Shown piece by piece: positions 1 through 11,042 of a DNA stretch of 64,000 nucleotides. The translations under genes and the position numbers were made by a program. Origin of the DNA: Ypsolopha sequella. Lineage: Eukaryota > Arthropoda > Insecta > Lepidoptera > Ypsolophidae. The notes beneath the pieces are model-generated. The model made no database searches and was not told the origin of the DNA. It saw only the letters and a list, made by a program, of their open reading frames with translations. The stretch spans positions 9,796,001-9,860,000 of the forward strand of contig OW204012.1 in NCBI GenBank assembly GCA_934047225.1, read 5' to 3'. How positions within the stretch are numbered: the stretch's first letter is position 1; each line of letters starts with the position of its first letter.

Positions 1-33
1 ATGTGCCACATCCTTCGTCCCAGGGACATAGAG
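1..33 (+). CDS. Partial exon, Pro/Gly-rich gene (exon a)
   Basis: The window opens in what looks like the end of a coding exon. The stretch ends GAG at 33 and is followed by a good donor, GTAAAT. Read in the frame that leaves one base over (phase 1), it gives VPHPSSQGHR plus a split codon that the next exon completes as Glu. The phase fits the exon at 1599, and the composition (Pro, Ser, Gly, His) fits the next exon. The call rests on donor, phase and composition only because the 5' part lies outside the window. Confidence 0.45.
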
Positions 34-126
34 GTAAATATTTACATTTATATGAAATTAGATTTTGCCTGCGGCTTCCCCGCGTTGATTTAGTTTTTGT
101 ATAGTCTTATCGAATCTGTAAATAAT

Positions 127-612
127 AGGTCTTTACCTATGAAAGGTCTTTACCTTGTTTTTCGTTTGAAAGTTGATTTCAAGGTTTTACATCTACGTAT
201 TAAATTTGTTTTTATTTTCAGTTTGATTATAAAAATTAACTGTGTTACTACAAAACGGTGTTTAACTTTAGACAGTGTTTAAATCTGTTGTTGTCCCCTT
301 TTCTTTCATATCGTAAAAAAGTGACAGCAACAGATTTAAACACTGTCTAAAGTTAAACACCGTTTTGTAGTTACACCGTTAATCTTGAAAAACAGTTCGT
401 CCTAAATGCCACCCATTTCCATGATAAGATACATTATATTTTTTTACAGCTGAAACTTTTCAAAAATTAAATTAATGTTGCTGTTACTGTTAGCTTAATT
501 TTGTCTCATTTATACAAATAAGAAATTACATTATTTGGATTTGTCAATCCTAAAAAAATGCAATTAAAAATTGCAATACTAAAAATTGAGTTTCCTTCGA
601 GGCAGAAAATCA
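127..612 (+). mobile_element. Fragment of family H element, interrupted
   Basis: Starts AGGTCTTTACCTATGAAAG and matches the complete copy at 25087-25476 block by block (ATTTTCAGTTT, AACAGTTCGTCCTAAATG, GAGTTTCCTTC). The right terminal repeat is missing. The palindrome at 240-378 is inserted in it. It lies in an intron of the host gene. Confidence 0.65.
240..378. mobile_element. Palindromic 139-bp TTAA element, copy 1
   Basis: Almost perfectly self-complementary: the arm containing TTTAACTTTAGACAGTG is repeated inverted around a loop near 300. TTAA lies on each side (236-239, 379-382). The uninterrupted sequence is visible in the related copy at 25087-25476, which supports TTAA as the target duplication. 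Too short to encode anything; it must have been moved by a protein from elsewhere. Confidence 0.8.
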
Positions 613-1034
613 AGACACGTTTCCGTCTTTGGCGAAGCCGAAAAGCCGAGCCGCTTTTCTGATTGATAATATTTTTTTCTCTGAATTAATCTTCTGCTAA
701 TGTGTCTTTGGCGGTCTTTATTAACTTATTTAATCCCCTGGTAATTAATATGTTTGGCTAGGCTGAAAGCCGAGCCGCGTTTCTGAACGACACTATTTCT
801 TGTTCCCATGGAAACTGATTTATGGGATAAAAAGTAGCCTGAGTACTATTCTAGCTGTTCACGCACAGCGTTCTAAAATAGACCTTCCTCCTACGAGATA
901 AAGTCTTCAAATTACAGTTGAATATCTTCTTCTATGAATATTTGCGCGTGTATTTTTCCTCAGATAGTTGTTCAGTATGATCAGTAGACTATTTTGTTTT
1001 ATTTAAAATTTGCAGACTATTAACAACCTATATA

Positions 1035-1135
1035 CAAGGTGTAACAGAAAGGTGTAACCATATTTGAAGAGCTTATTCAGTCAATGGTTTAGAACAACTT
1101 TTACTATGGAGTCAACCCCTTTTTGTTACACATTG
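1035..1135. mobile_element. 101-bp inverted-repeat element with TA ends
   Basis: Ends CAAGGTGTAAC and GTTACACATTG flanked by TA. A related but 3'-replaced copy starts near 34201. Tc1/mariner-type target duplication; non-coding. Confidence 0.55.
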
Positions 1136-1226
1136 TATATCATTAGTTTACCTGTTTCTTATTCTTTCTTTACCGAGGTGATAACAAATTGGCACCTGAA
1201 ATACAGATTATTCTATTTAGCTCAGT

Positions 1227-1394
1227 AGCCTAAGCATGAACACATCTCCGTATAGTTGCGTTTGATACTTAACTTAGATTGCCATACGTAGCTGTTAGTT
1301 CCGCTACTGTCCGCTTGGAGCGGTTTCCCAGATTCCATACGATTTTGATGTAGTTTGAAACGCAACTATACGACGATGTTTTCATGCTTAGGCT
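1227..1394. mobile_element. Foldback element in first intron
   Basis: Terminal arms AGCCTAAGCATGAA...GTATAGTTGCGTTT and their inverse at 1358-1394 enclose about 95 bp. Non-coding. Arms are mostly identical apart from a few mismatches. Confidence 0.65.
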
Positions 1395-1507
1395 ACACGT
1401 CAAAGATTTGATTTATATTTGTATAGCTCATACTTTTAGGTTAACTTAATGACTAAATTAACTACTTACTATGGTGAAATTTTAAATGTTCAAAACTTTG
1501 TGACTTA

Positions 1508-1550
1508 TTTTTAGTAACTTTTTGGTCAATAAAGTTATTATTATTATTTG
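1508..1550 (+). repeat. LINE-like 3' tail, (ATT)n
   Basis: The sequence GGTCAATAAAGTTATTATTATTA looks like the 3' end of a non-LTR retrotransposon with a short ATT tail, lying about 50 bp before the exon at 1599. Only the tail is recognisable. Confidence 0.35.
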
Positions 1551-1598
1551 AATATATTATATCACCAGTTTATACGGTAGGTATTTATGTATTTCCAG

Positions 1599-1712
1599 AG
1601 GACAGACCACGACCACCAGGGCCACCCGGGTATGGACCCCCATTAGTTCCACCATCCGGTTACAGCAGACCTGGACCTGGTTCTTATTTACCTGATGCTG
1701 ATAGGAGACCGG
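1599..1712 (+). CDS. Internal exon, Pro/Gly/Tyr-rich segment (exon b)
   Basis: The exon follows the acceptor ATTTCCAG and ends at the donor G|GTCAGT. It is 114 bp, a whole number of codons, phase 1 at both ends, so it could be skipped or duplicated without shifting frame. The peptide is rich in Pro, Gly and Tyr (DRPRPPGPPGYGPP at its start, SYLPDADRRP at its end). The end resembles the start of the next exon (GPYLPEADRR), which suggests an internal repeat made by exon duplication. No catalytic motif or membrane segment is visible. The composition would suit an extracellular, cuticle or scaffold protein, but that is a guess from composition. Confidence 0.75.
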
Positions 1713-2178
1713 GTCAGTTGATATATTCTTAACGTTCGTGGTAAAGGTACATAATATGTGGCGGGCAAATAGTAAAATTCGCCATTTTTCAAACGGGTGT
1801 CGTCAGTTTCTAAACACTCGCTGTTTTGCAATTTGCCATTCTGAAAATTGTAAAATGCCCGCTGTTTGTTAAATGACTTCGAACGTGTCATACATTGTCA
1901 TGCATTTTTTTCAATGCATGTTCTCGTAAAGGCCTACTTTTTATGCATCAAAACCGAACAGAAAGTCGATTATTTTGCCCTAGGGCTTTATTATTATTTT
2001 TTTTTTATTTATTTACAATGGTTGGCTAACCTGCAGCCTTTCCTGTGTACCATAAATGTCATACTTTTTTTCCACTGTTTAACGCTCTGGATACCTAGTC
2101 CTTTTGAGCCAATTACAATTTAAAGTTCACAAAATTATATTTGTTTTATTTCCTCACACTATGCATTGAAAAACGTAG

Positions 2179-2290
2179 TATGATACACGGGCGTAAGAGC
2201 AATAAATTACTCGGTTACGTTTAAAACACTCGCTACGCTCGTGTTTTAAATCGTCCTCGTAATTTATTCCTTTGCGCCCTTGTAGCATAA
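2179..2290. repeat. Small inverted repeat with CGCTACGCTCG core
   Basis: Arms with AATAAATTAC and GTAATTTATTCC surround a core AAAACACTCGCTACGCTCGTGTTTT-like palindrome. Part of the same unit appears inverted at about 21291-21335, so it is a dispersed repeat. Confidence 0.5.
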
Positions 2291-2299
2291 ACTACTATT

Positions 2300-3075
2300 G
2301 TGGCTACAAACTGATATATGGGAACTGCTAGTCTATACGTAGTAATACTTAGTCTATGGTAGAACGTATTCTGTGAAAATTTCAAATCGCTACCTGTAAC
2401 GGCTAAACCTGTAAATCCCAGTGACAGACGGACGGACAGACAGTGGAGTCTTAAGGCGATTACCATCGCCAAATTAGCAGCTCGATATTTGTCACTACAA
2501 ATATCAACGGAAACAACATTGAAATAACGTTCATATCAGCGCGCAATGCATAGTGGCTGTTACGACGCTCGCTGCGTCCTTGAGAGGGCGAAATAGGAGA
2601 AAATTATACTTTTCACTTGGACGTGATTACTCGATTGAATAATCTTATGTTATGTTTATAGCTATAAAGTTTATCTATTTATCAAAGCATAAATGAATTC
2701 AATCGGCCAAGCCACTCAGGAGCAGTAGGGTATTTAAGGTCAAAAAACACCATTCAGTAAAAAAAAAAACATGTAGAAGTTTTGGTGGTATGAAAAAGAA
2801 AAATGTTGCATATGTTGTCTAAGAGTTGATTATTCATAATACATTTTTTCATTATTTTTGGTTTAGCCATAAACGAGGAGTAGGCTTTAGAAAGTACCCA
2901 TTTGGCAATAGTAAGGCCCTTAATAATAGGATCCCGTTTGGCATCCTTTGGGTGCGGAACCCTAACACTATGGAATAATATAAAGTATGCTCTCTATGCT
3001 CTCTAATATAAAGTATCCTTTGGGTGCGGAACCCTAACACTATGGAATAATATAAAGTATGCTCTCTATGGGTTT
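2300..3075 (-). repeat. Family C repeat, split by a TTAA element
   Basis: Family C sequence (GACAGACGGACGGACAGACAG, then after the insertion TAGGATCCCG and CCTTTGGGTGCGGAACCCTAA) is split at 2451/2923 by the element at 2455-2919. Compared with the copy at 11043-11285, removing the insert and one TTAA rejoins the family sequence. After it, about 73 bp (2940-3075) is present twice in tandem. Confidence 0.6.
2455..2919 (+). mobile_element. Family B TTAA element, copy 1
   Basis: 465 bp. Ends GGCGATTACCATCGCC and GGCAATAGTAAGGCCC, imperfect inverted repeats, flanked by TTAA at 2451-2454 and 2920-2923. Non-coding. Other copies: 19023-20331, 27405-27870, 33018-33450 and part of one at 46115. Confidence 0.85.
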
Positions 3076-3724
3076 TCAATCAAAAAAATCAGTACACGTC
3101 CATAGAGAATCCCTTTTAACATCACCCGAAATCTACTTTGGAAAATTTTCCGCATGTGCCAGAATTGGCCAGCTGCTTTCTAAAAAGGAAAGATGAAGGA
3201 AAACGGGTATTGAACGTCTATATGCCAAAATGTCCAATGGGTTTAATTGTCCTAGTGTCAAAATGTACAAACTGCAATTGACGAAATGTACTTCTGTCTA
3301 AATGTTTACAGGACTGAACCTTCAGGTTCATAATGTCTACTTTCCCAAAATCACCACTTCCCAAAATTCAGTTTTCCCACATCTACTTTACTTTCCGAAA
3401 ATGACAATAATAACAATAAGAGCCTTTATTACAATTTGATAATTACATCTTACATGCAAATTACTTAAAAATATATTTAATTTCTAACATGCAAAATTAA
3501 ATTAAATTATAAGATTGAAAGAAAATAATTTTACATTAAAATACATTAAATTGACGTTAAAATACATAAAATACATTACAATGTCATGCTCATATAACTA
3601 AGTCCTTAGTATAGGACATTATAGGCCTCTCACTGAGGTTTCAGTGAGGTTTAGTCTATATCACCCAGCTGACCAGACCACCCGAAAATGACAACTCTAG
3701 TAATATTTTTGCGTATATTTCCAG
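3076..3724. other. Intron sequence, nothing recognised
   Basis: AT-rich intron DNA between family C and the exon at 3725. It includes a stretch rich in ATTAAAATACATT-type simple sequence (3530-3580). No gene or bounded element seen. Confidence 0.5.
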
Positions 3725-3832
3725 TTCACATCCCTGGACCGTATTTGCCTGAAGCGGATCGCCGATACTGGGACAACCTGTACATGAATGGACCTCAGGC
3801 GTACTATGATAAACACGGAAACCCGTTGCCAG
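3725..3832 (+). CDS. Internal exon, YLPEADRRYW segment (exon c)
   Basis: Acceptor TATTTCCAG and donor G|GTAAAC bound a 108-bp exon, again phase 1 at both ends. It encodes a Pro/Tyr/Asn-rich stretch containing YLPEADRRYWDNLYMNG and ending HGNPLPG. The PDADRR/PEADRR motif shared with the previous exon supports descent by exon duplication. The intron before it (1713-3724) holds a TTAA element inserted in an older repeat. The intron after it (3833-6893) holds a second TTAA element and two inverted-repeat elements. Confidence 0.8.
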
Positions 3833-4198
3833 GTAAACTGTTATCCGATCCACCTATATCACGAAATAACCACTTACAGAAGGTTCACTCCGCATAACTA
3901 GACACGTACGACGATCTCGGATGAAGTCGGTCGAATGCCAATACGAAATTCTGCAGAGATCATCATACGTTTATGTCGGCGCAAATCGTGAGACATGGTA
4001 CTGGGAGTCCACAAAATATAAACGACGATACAGATGACAATCGTTTTATTCTTAGAGTCACAGAGAAAAATGTTACAATATCAGCGCGCCACCTCTGTTT
4101 TATATCAAAAAGTCAATAAAGCTATTCTCTTTATTTAATTATTTGAAATAATCACATTTACTAAAACCAATTACTGAAGTATTACTTTTGTAATTTAA

Positions 4199-4613
4199 GG
4201 CGATATGTGAAAAAATACGGGTGTTTCTTTTCTGTGTATTTCATGAAATACACGGAAAATTTTAATAAACTTCTGGTATATGCATTTTGACTGTATAATC
4301 TAGGGTTTTTAAATTGGAAAACATGTTTGGATAAATTTTCCTCGATAGAAATAATTGTTGAAATGAAGTCTTCAAACACACTTTTTCTCCTCGTTTGACG
4401 TATAGGAACCATATAAAGAACTCAAACATATTTTATTAGGTATGTTTCAACAATATCTAGTGATTTGATATTTGAAATTTTGCTAGCTATTTTATTATTT
4501 TTAATAAAAATATAAAACCAACTTTTTTCTATTTTGCCCTGAATCCGCCCCTCTCGCACTGCGCGATTTTTCGCTTGGAGTGACAGTGACAAAAATAAAA
4601 TTCGCATAGCCTC
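4199..4613 (+). mobile_element. Family A TTAA element, copy 1
   Basis: 415 bp between TTAA at 4195-4198 and 4614-4617. Ends GGCGATATGTGAA and TTCGCATAGCCTC are imperfect inverted repeats. An internal palindrome GTGTATTTCATGAAATACAC sits near the left end. On the minus strand a frame of about 75 codons (4182-4412) is open; it is discussed as a finding because it aligns with the copy at 35819. Confidence 0.85.
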
Positions 4614-4617
4614 TTAA

Positions 4618-5182
4618 TAAAACAATTCGATATAGCAAAAACCTCAAAAAGCTTCATATTAATAAATTATATTTATCATCAGAAAGTGTTTTGATTAGTC
4701 GCATGTCGGACCAATATATTGAAATTCATATAGAATAAGAGTTATGTGATTATTTTGCTTATAATCTATATAAAAACCATAATCATGCCAGATTACAAGA
4801 TAAGAAACAATAATTACACATAAATTAATCGAATAAACACATTTTAGTAAATGGCGCGAAAGGAAGTTATCACTTATCATTATCACACAGCTGTCACAAG
4901 TCTAGGTCTATGCTACTTATTAAATTATAACTTATAAGAAAATCACTGTTATCAATTTTACTAAAGATAAATAATAATTATGGATTAATTACAAACGAAT
5001 TGCCCAAATATTACAGTGTTATAGCATTTTGCTAGTATTGACCATAAACATTGCTTAACGCAAGCCAAGAACATTACATATTAATTCTATATGATAACTT
5101 TGAGGAAATAATCAATTATGTAACGTTTCTAAAATTATGAAAATACTTATTGTCATCTTGGAGACAACAAGCGCCCACATAT
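4618..5182. other. Intron sequence, nothing recognised
   Basis: Very AT-rich intron DNA between two mobile elements. No exon-like open frame with splice signals and no repeat boundaries recognised. Confidence 0.5.
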
Positions 5183-5884
5183 ACAGTAGCCGTCAATAGA
5201 AATTGTGGACTATGTAAACAAAGCGCCATGTTGTCTTTGTCTATGAATAGGTGAACTATCTAGAGATGGGTAAGTATGTGATTAAAATATGTTAGGTGCT
5301 TAATTAGTTTTCTTTATTTGATTCATCGCTAAAATATTATGATGAATCGTTAGTCAAATCGCCCACGTTAATTACAAATGGTTCCGTCACAGAGTCGTTG
5401 GCCGTATCTATTATCCCATCCAGTTCTTTAATTTTTTCTTTTACTTTTAGGACATGAGCTACACATTTTAGAGCAACGCTGGAAGATCACACAGCTCTCG
5501 ATAGAATCACACACACGTTTATGTCAAAGATTACGAAGTAACGCTGTTAAAAAAAAATTACGGAATAAAATAACATTACGAATAAAATAGGTTTATATTC
5601 AAATAGATTTGTACATCACTAATTTTGAAAGACAATACAGATTCGATGAGAAAAAAATATGACAGCAATCTCGACGCAGTACAGAATTGACTATTGATTC
5701 TATAATTTTCCGTAATTAACTGGTGATTATTGAATATTTCATGATGAAATACAGTGAATGACTGGTAAGACTTGATGCTTCATGATTTGGAATAATGTTC
5801 AATGAGACTCCGTGACAGAACCTTGAGAAAAATTGAGAAAACGGTTTGTTTACATAGTCCACAATTTCTATTGACGGCGACTTT
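5183..5884. mobile_element. Inverted-repeat element, about 700 bp
   Basis: The arm from AGTAGCCGTCAATAG to ATGTAAACAAA (5183-5222) recurs inverted at 5845-5884 (TTTGTTTACATAG ... GACGGCGACT). The middle is AT-rich and non-coding. Ends and target duplication are less clear than for neighbouring elements. Confidence 0.6.
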
Positions 5885-6299
5885 ACGTCTATGCATGTAT
5901 CATCATTATGAGGTTTTTTACCTTCCGGGATATGGCTGTTCACGTGACGGAATATCTAAAGGGTTCGAATGGGTAGATGTCAAAATGTATAAAGTTTAAT
6001 TGTTACAATGTTTCGGTGACAAAATGACAAAAGTTCACATTGTATTTATGTTACATCATGCTTGTGTCAGAGTGTAAACATTTAACAATGTGTTTTTGTG
6101 AAGCTATAAGACATCAAGTTCTAAAATACGGCTTATTAAACCTAAATCTCGAAATGGTTTTCGAATTAACACACCTTAACATAATTTAATCTAAGCCAAT
6201 TTGTTTATTCTTTATTTTATTTTCGATATAATAATTATTAATAACACTGAGGATGTGTTATTCTATATTTTTTCGTTGTTTAAGATAGATTATAATATA

Positions 6300-6561
6300 C
6301 AAGGTGACTTTTTGATCATCGTCCAAATTCATACTGGTGTCTTGGTAAGTGATCAGTATTATGGATCAATAACAATTTTGGTGAAATTCGTAAAATGAAA
6401 TTTCGACTCCCCATAGTGATTCACTCGGGACTGGAACTGAATTTATATGGGAAGCCGAAATTTCATTTTACGAATTTCACAAAAATTGTTACTGATCCAA
6501 GATACTGATCACTTATCAAGCCTCCAGTATAAATTTGGACGATGATCAAAAAGTCACCTTG
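6300..6561. mobile_element. Family J palindromic element, copy 1
   Basis: 262 bp, inverted-repeat ends CAAGGTGACTTTTTGATC, flanked by TA. The arms extend over most of the element. A second copy of nearly equal length is at 25914-26174. TA duplication and CA start suggest Tc1/mariner-type mobilisation. Confidence 0.85.
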
Positions 6562-6581
6562 TATAAATAAAAAAGTATTTA

Positions 6582-6640
6582 TTTATTTCGAAATATATTT
6601 CGGCCAACTTGTGGCCGTCGCGCGTCGTCAGTCGTGTATA
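6582..6640 (-). repeat. Penelope-like terminal repeat remnant
   Basis: On the minus strand it reads CTGACGA, a GGCCA/TGGCC hairpin with loop CAAGT, then GAAATAT. This layout matches the hairpin in the Penelope-like ends at 29206 and 31389, with changed bases. Probably an old related end. Confidence 0.35.
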
Positions 6641-6893
6641 TTTTATCTATTTGTTTCTGTTACTTGGCTAGAAATAAGCATAGAGGAGGAATATTTGTGG
6701 TTTTGTCTCTGATCCCAGATAACAATGACGTCAGTTTTAAATAAAATGTTGTACCACGCGGATGTAATTATTATTGCAAATTTAGATATTTACAACCTTA
6801 ACCGATTAGCTGCTGCGATATTGAAAAAAAATATTTTTGTTCACGATATTACACTATTCTTCAAGATTATTCATTCTTCACAACTATTTGCAG

Positions 6894-7047
6894 GGTACAC
6901 CCGAGTCCCAACAGCCAGTAGACCCCACATCAAGCACCAACACAACTACGGCCCCAGGCCGGGCGGTCCCGGGTGGGAGCCTATAGCAGCGCTAGACTCC
7001 GGGGAGGGGTTGGACCCCCCGGTACCTGGGGGGTTAGGGGCTCCAAG
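6894..7047 (+). CDS. Internal exon, Gly/Pro-rich segment (exon d)
   Basis: The exon starts after the acceptor TATTTGCAG and ends CCAAG|GTAATT. It enters in phase 1 and leaves in phase 2 (154 bp). The peptide begins GYTRVPTASRPHIKHQHNYG, then runs through PRPGGPGWEP to a Gly/Pro-rich end, PPVPGGLGAP. It is clearly GC-rich compared with the AT-rich flanks, as expected for coding sequence. It looks like low-complexity linker or matrix-type sequence with no recognised domain. Confidence 0.8.
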
Positions 7048-8153
7048 GTAATTTTACTTGAACCACCTCTTGGTGCATTTTTCAACGCTATTATTATATG
7101 CCTATTCTTATTTACAGTAAATTGTATTTTATACAAAGATTTCAAAAGTTTAGTTGAGCCCTGGCACCTAAAATCTATTGCATTGTTTTTGAATGTGTGC
7201 GTTAGCATAATGTCGACGCGTGCACACTTATAAGTGCGCTATCTGTCTACCTACGGTCAGCAAACTGATCAGACTACTAAAGTTGTTAAAATGATTAACT
7301 TTAAGTGCACTTAAGGCGTCCAACTATCACTGTGTTCAGATGAGCACTGATTCCAAACGTGTGAGCCTCACCCATTCAAAGGTGGAAACATTTTGGTGCC
7401 GTCATAGTACGGTAAGGACATATCTTTACTTTTGAAATCTTTGATTTTATATAATAAACAAATATATTTTAAGCAAAACATTTCGACCCCTCAGTGGGGT
7501 CGTCAACAGGCAAATCATACATACGAACATACATGAATATAAAATCCTCCAGAGAGGACAGAGACTACATATTTCCATCTGCTACGATCCTGACACACCT
7601 CTTTCGCCCATTCCACATCCAAGGAGAATCATATTTTTATTTATGTTTTTCACAGGCAACAAATATCATACAGGTTCATAATGAACCCTCTAGCTATATA
7701 AGAGGAAACTATTCTTTGTTCGATATATAAAATATATCTTTTGTTACTTTTTTCTTTTTTCATAATAAAAAATAAAGATATCGACCGTCAAAGTCGATCG
7801 CGGGCTGGAGGGCGAATTGCGAGGGCGGGCGCCAAGGGCGCGGGGCATGTTTTTCATTCAAGGCCGGGGGTTGGACACTCGTTACGGGGAAGCCCCTACG
7901 GTCTATTGTCAGTCACATGTCGCGTCGCGTACGTTATGCATTTATTCGAAAATTAAAAAATATAAGAAATATTTTTTTTTCTTTAACGATTCTCTGTTCT
8001 ATTACTGATTCTGATTTATATATTTCAAAATAGCTAGGGGGTTAATTATTAACCTTTATAGTTACCGCATTAAGACCAAAGTTGGTTATTACGCTAATAT
8101 GAATGTTTACTAACTGGTCATAGTTTGAATATAACTTCTTTATTGTCTTCCAG
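7048..8153. other. Intron sequence with a GC-rich patch at 7780-7925
   Basis: No bounded mobile element recognised in this intron. A GC-rich patch (GGGCGGGCGCCAAGGGCGCGGGGC region, then GCCGGGGGTTGGACACTCG) stands out from AT-rich flanks. It has no splice signals in a useful phase and no similarity I recognise. Confidence 0.4.
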
Positions 8154-8617
8154 ATACTGGCCAGTTGCATACCTCCACAGAGGTCCGCCACCGAATATAA
8201 CCTATTTCCGATTCAACGAAACCGACCAATCAGCAACCACTACAGTAAAATACGATAACAGATCACCTATCACACCTCCCAGGGAAAAACCTCCGCAAGA
8301 TTTCAACAGAAAAGAAAAAGAGAAGGGTAAAAATGGGGACAAAGTGGAGGGAAGGAATAGAGAAGAAAATAATAGGAGTTTGTCTGAAAAGGAATTCAAA
8401 ATTGATGTAAGCGAAGTCAAAACGACAACGACTACACCAAAAATAGAAATAAAAGAAGAGAAGAAACTGGAAGAAAACGATACAAATAAAACAGTTAAAG
8501 TTAATACATCGAACATAGATGTGAAAGCTACTACTATGAAAGCTGAAAAGGTGAAGGTAGAAGAAAATGACGATGATGATATAAAAGGAATTGATGATAA
8601 ACTAGATGATTTTTCAG
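8154..8617 (+). CDS. Internal exon, Lys/Glu-rich disordered segment (exon e)
   Basis: Acceptor GTCTTCCAG; donor TCAG|GTACTG; enters in phase 2 and leaves in phase 1. It starts RYWPVAYLHRGPPPNITYF, with two possible N-glycosylation sequons (NIT, NET). It then changes into a long charged stretch with many Lys, Glu, Asp, Asn and Thr residues, including runs such as KEKEKGKNGDK, TTTTT and ENDDDD. This part is almost certainly disordered. The switch from Pro/Gly-rich to charged sequence takes place within this exon. The reading frame is open across the whole 464 bp. Confidence 0.85.
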
Positions 8618-8775
8618 GTACTGTTTTGTTTATAATATTAAAAAAAAGTTTAATTTTTCACACCAGTGTTATTAAAGCAAATTAAAATCAGCTTCAACCA
8701 CTTATAATATTATAAATAGTATACACATTTAACAATTATGTGTCAAGCTTGAAAATTGTATTTCTATATTTTCAG

Positions 8776-9458
8776 GATCAATTGAAGTTCTGGACATAGA
8801 AGATGCAAAAACAGGTGAAAAAATACCAGATATAAAAACTTTAGAAGCAGAAGAACGTCAAATAGAAGCCATCGGTCGGCTTTTAGCATCCAGACGCGGT
8901 GGGAAATTAATCCTCGAAAAACGATCACAAAAAGACTTAGAAGCAAAAAGCATAGCTATTGACAAAGATTTTCAAGAAGATTTCAATTTCGGTAACAGAT
9001 TTCCAACTACAGAACGCAAGGGAATCATACAAAAAGTAACTAAAGATGAAATAGAAAGAGAAAGAAATATTGATAAAAGCTTAGAAGTAAGTGAAACAGC
9101 TACATTTGTAAGACCACCGAGGGTTTTGAGTACAACAGAAAATGTAAGAAAAGCTCTTGTTAATGGGAAAATATTTTATGATGCCACCATTAGAGAGCAA
9201 AGGGATCTTTTTTCAAACAGTTCAAGGAAACATAGCAAAACTTTTAGACCGTTAGAAGATATTAAAGCACCATCAGTTTTGGCCAATCAAACATATGGAA
9301 AGAAAAAAACCATTCGACCTAGAAATGTTAATCCTGTAAGAAGAGTAAGGAGGATTTATAGAAAGAGATATAATCCCGATGAAGTTAGAAGGAGATTGTT
9401 GGAAAGAGAAAGAAGTTTAAAGCAGGATATAGAAGTAGCAAGTGTTAAGAAAACTTGA
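8776..9458 (+). CDS. Terminal exon and stop of the Pro/Gly-rich gene (exon f)
   Basis: Acceptor TATTTTCAG opens a 683-bp exon that reads without a break to a TGA at 9456-9458. The segment begins GSIEVLDIEDAKTGEK. A charged, probably helical stretch follows (LEAEERQIEAIGRLLASRR), then a Ser/Thr/Arg-rich middle. The last 60 or so residues are extremely basic (KKKTIRPR, RRVRRIYRKRY, EVRRRLLERERSLK). The six exons sum to 1556 bp, which is 2 plus 518 codons, so all phases agree. The short last intron (8618-8775, 158 bp) is typical of insects. The product is unrecognised; a secreted or nucleic-acid-binding role cannot be told from composition. Confidence 0.85.
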
Positions 9459-9572
9459 TCTTAAGATGCTAATTCGAATTATTGTCTGTGTTTTTAAGTA
9501 GAATATACTTTTTTGTATCTTTATTATGTGATTTTTATAGTTTAGTTAGAAGCATAAAAATAAGAATTTTTG

Positions 9573-9955
9573 AGGTTAAACGTCAGTTGCTTAGTGCAAA
9601 GTGCATAACTTAACTTTGTTTTTCTTGTTTAGAAGTTAAAAATTTAAAAGCATTTTGGTATATTGCAGCTTACGCCAATGGTTCAGAATTAGTGAGATTT
9701 ATAAAGCATGAGTTTGAAATTTAATGCACAATTAGGATCTTGTCCAAACAATATTAAAACAGCATTTTAAGTTGGTTTTGAGAAGATCATGACTAACTGT
9801 GTAGACAATTTCAAAATCTTGCTTTATAAACCTCACTAATACTGAACTATTGGCGTCATATGGCACAGATCAAAATGCTTTTCAATTTTAAATTTCTAAA
9901 CAAGAAAAACAAAGTAAAGTTATGCACTTTGCACTAAGCGACTGACGTTTAACCT
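9573..9955. mobile_element. Foldback element just 3' of the gene
   Basis: Arms begin AGGTTAAACGTCAG and mirror over about 140 bp each side (AAAGTGCATAACTTAACTTT, AAGCATTTTG). It lies 115 bp past the stop codon. No AATAAA precedes it; the first AATAAA lies after it at about 10175, so it may be transcribed in the 3' UTR and form a long hairpin. Confidence 0.75.
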
Positions 9956-10199
9956 TAAACAATTATAAGATAATATGTATAATTTCACAAGGAAATATTG
10001 TCAGTTCCAATCAAAATTAATTTGTTTTTGTATGGAATTGACGATAGCATTTTAAATTAGGAAAAAAAATTAAGTTATTTAATTATTATTCTTAGTTACC
10101 ATAAGAAAAAGGAATGTTCAGTTACCATGACTTCTTTGGATTACATTTTTATTAATACGACTTATTTTATATGAAAATAAATAGCAATCAAAACGATTT

Positions 10200-10810
10200 T
10201 GACTTTTATCCGACTTCAAAAAAGGAGGAGGTTCTCAATTCAAATGTATTTTTTTGGGGATCTTACTCCATATCTCCATTATTTATAATCTGATTTGTTT
10301 TTCTTTTTTTTTGGAAGATTGTACTTCTGCGAAGGTCTTTTTTTAAGATTGGCCATGATATGATGAAGATATTTAGAGAAAAGCAGCAGAAATCCTCAGA
10401 AAATGATAGCATACTACTCGAGATTGAGGCAATCGCTTTGTAAGAGGATGTTGATTGCAGGGTATTGGAAATTTCGATCCTGGCCTCGTTACCATAGAAC
10501 TCCTCAACAGATGACTCGAGATTCCGCAATCACTATGTTAGGGTGCTGATTACTTGGAAATTATCAGAATACCCACCTGACCTTCGATCCTGGTTTCATC
10601 ACCATAGAACTCCTCAACGGATGAGAGCACATAACTCGAGATTGCGGCAATCACTGTGTTAGGGTGCCGCTTGCAGAGTTTTACTTGAAAGTTATCAGGA
10701 CTTTGATCCTGGCTTCATCACCATAGAACTGTTCAACGGATGTAAGCAGATTGTTGCAGCAGTTTGGGTTATGGCGCTGTTTACAGCGCATTACTTGGAA
10801 ATATACTTAC
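10200..10810. repeat. Dispersed repeat with about 140-bp degenerate tandem units
   Basis: Starts GACTTCAAAAAAGGAGGAGG, a motif I know as common in lepidopteran repeats. It then contains about three diverged units sharing TTCGATCCTGG, CACCATAGAACT and CAACGGATG (near 10470, 10580, 10700). Non-coding. Confidence 0.55.
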
Positions 10811-11042
10811 TTCACCTTTGTGTTATATTGACAGCGCGTGTACAAGAAATGCCCTTATTTCCCAATTTAACCCGTCAAAAATAAACTTTTAACATAAAAA
10901 TAGAAACCGACTTCAAATATAGCTGCAGTCATTTTAACTAAAAAGTTTTAAATCATAATTAATATACTGACCGATGGTACCGAAATAACACTTTTGCTGA
11001 CTTGAAATAATATGTTATCTAGAAGTCGGCGTATTCCCTACA

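Noticed and set aside
7780..7925. rRNA or snRNA fragment
   Set aside because: GC-rich but no sequence I recognise from rRNA, 5S or snRNA.
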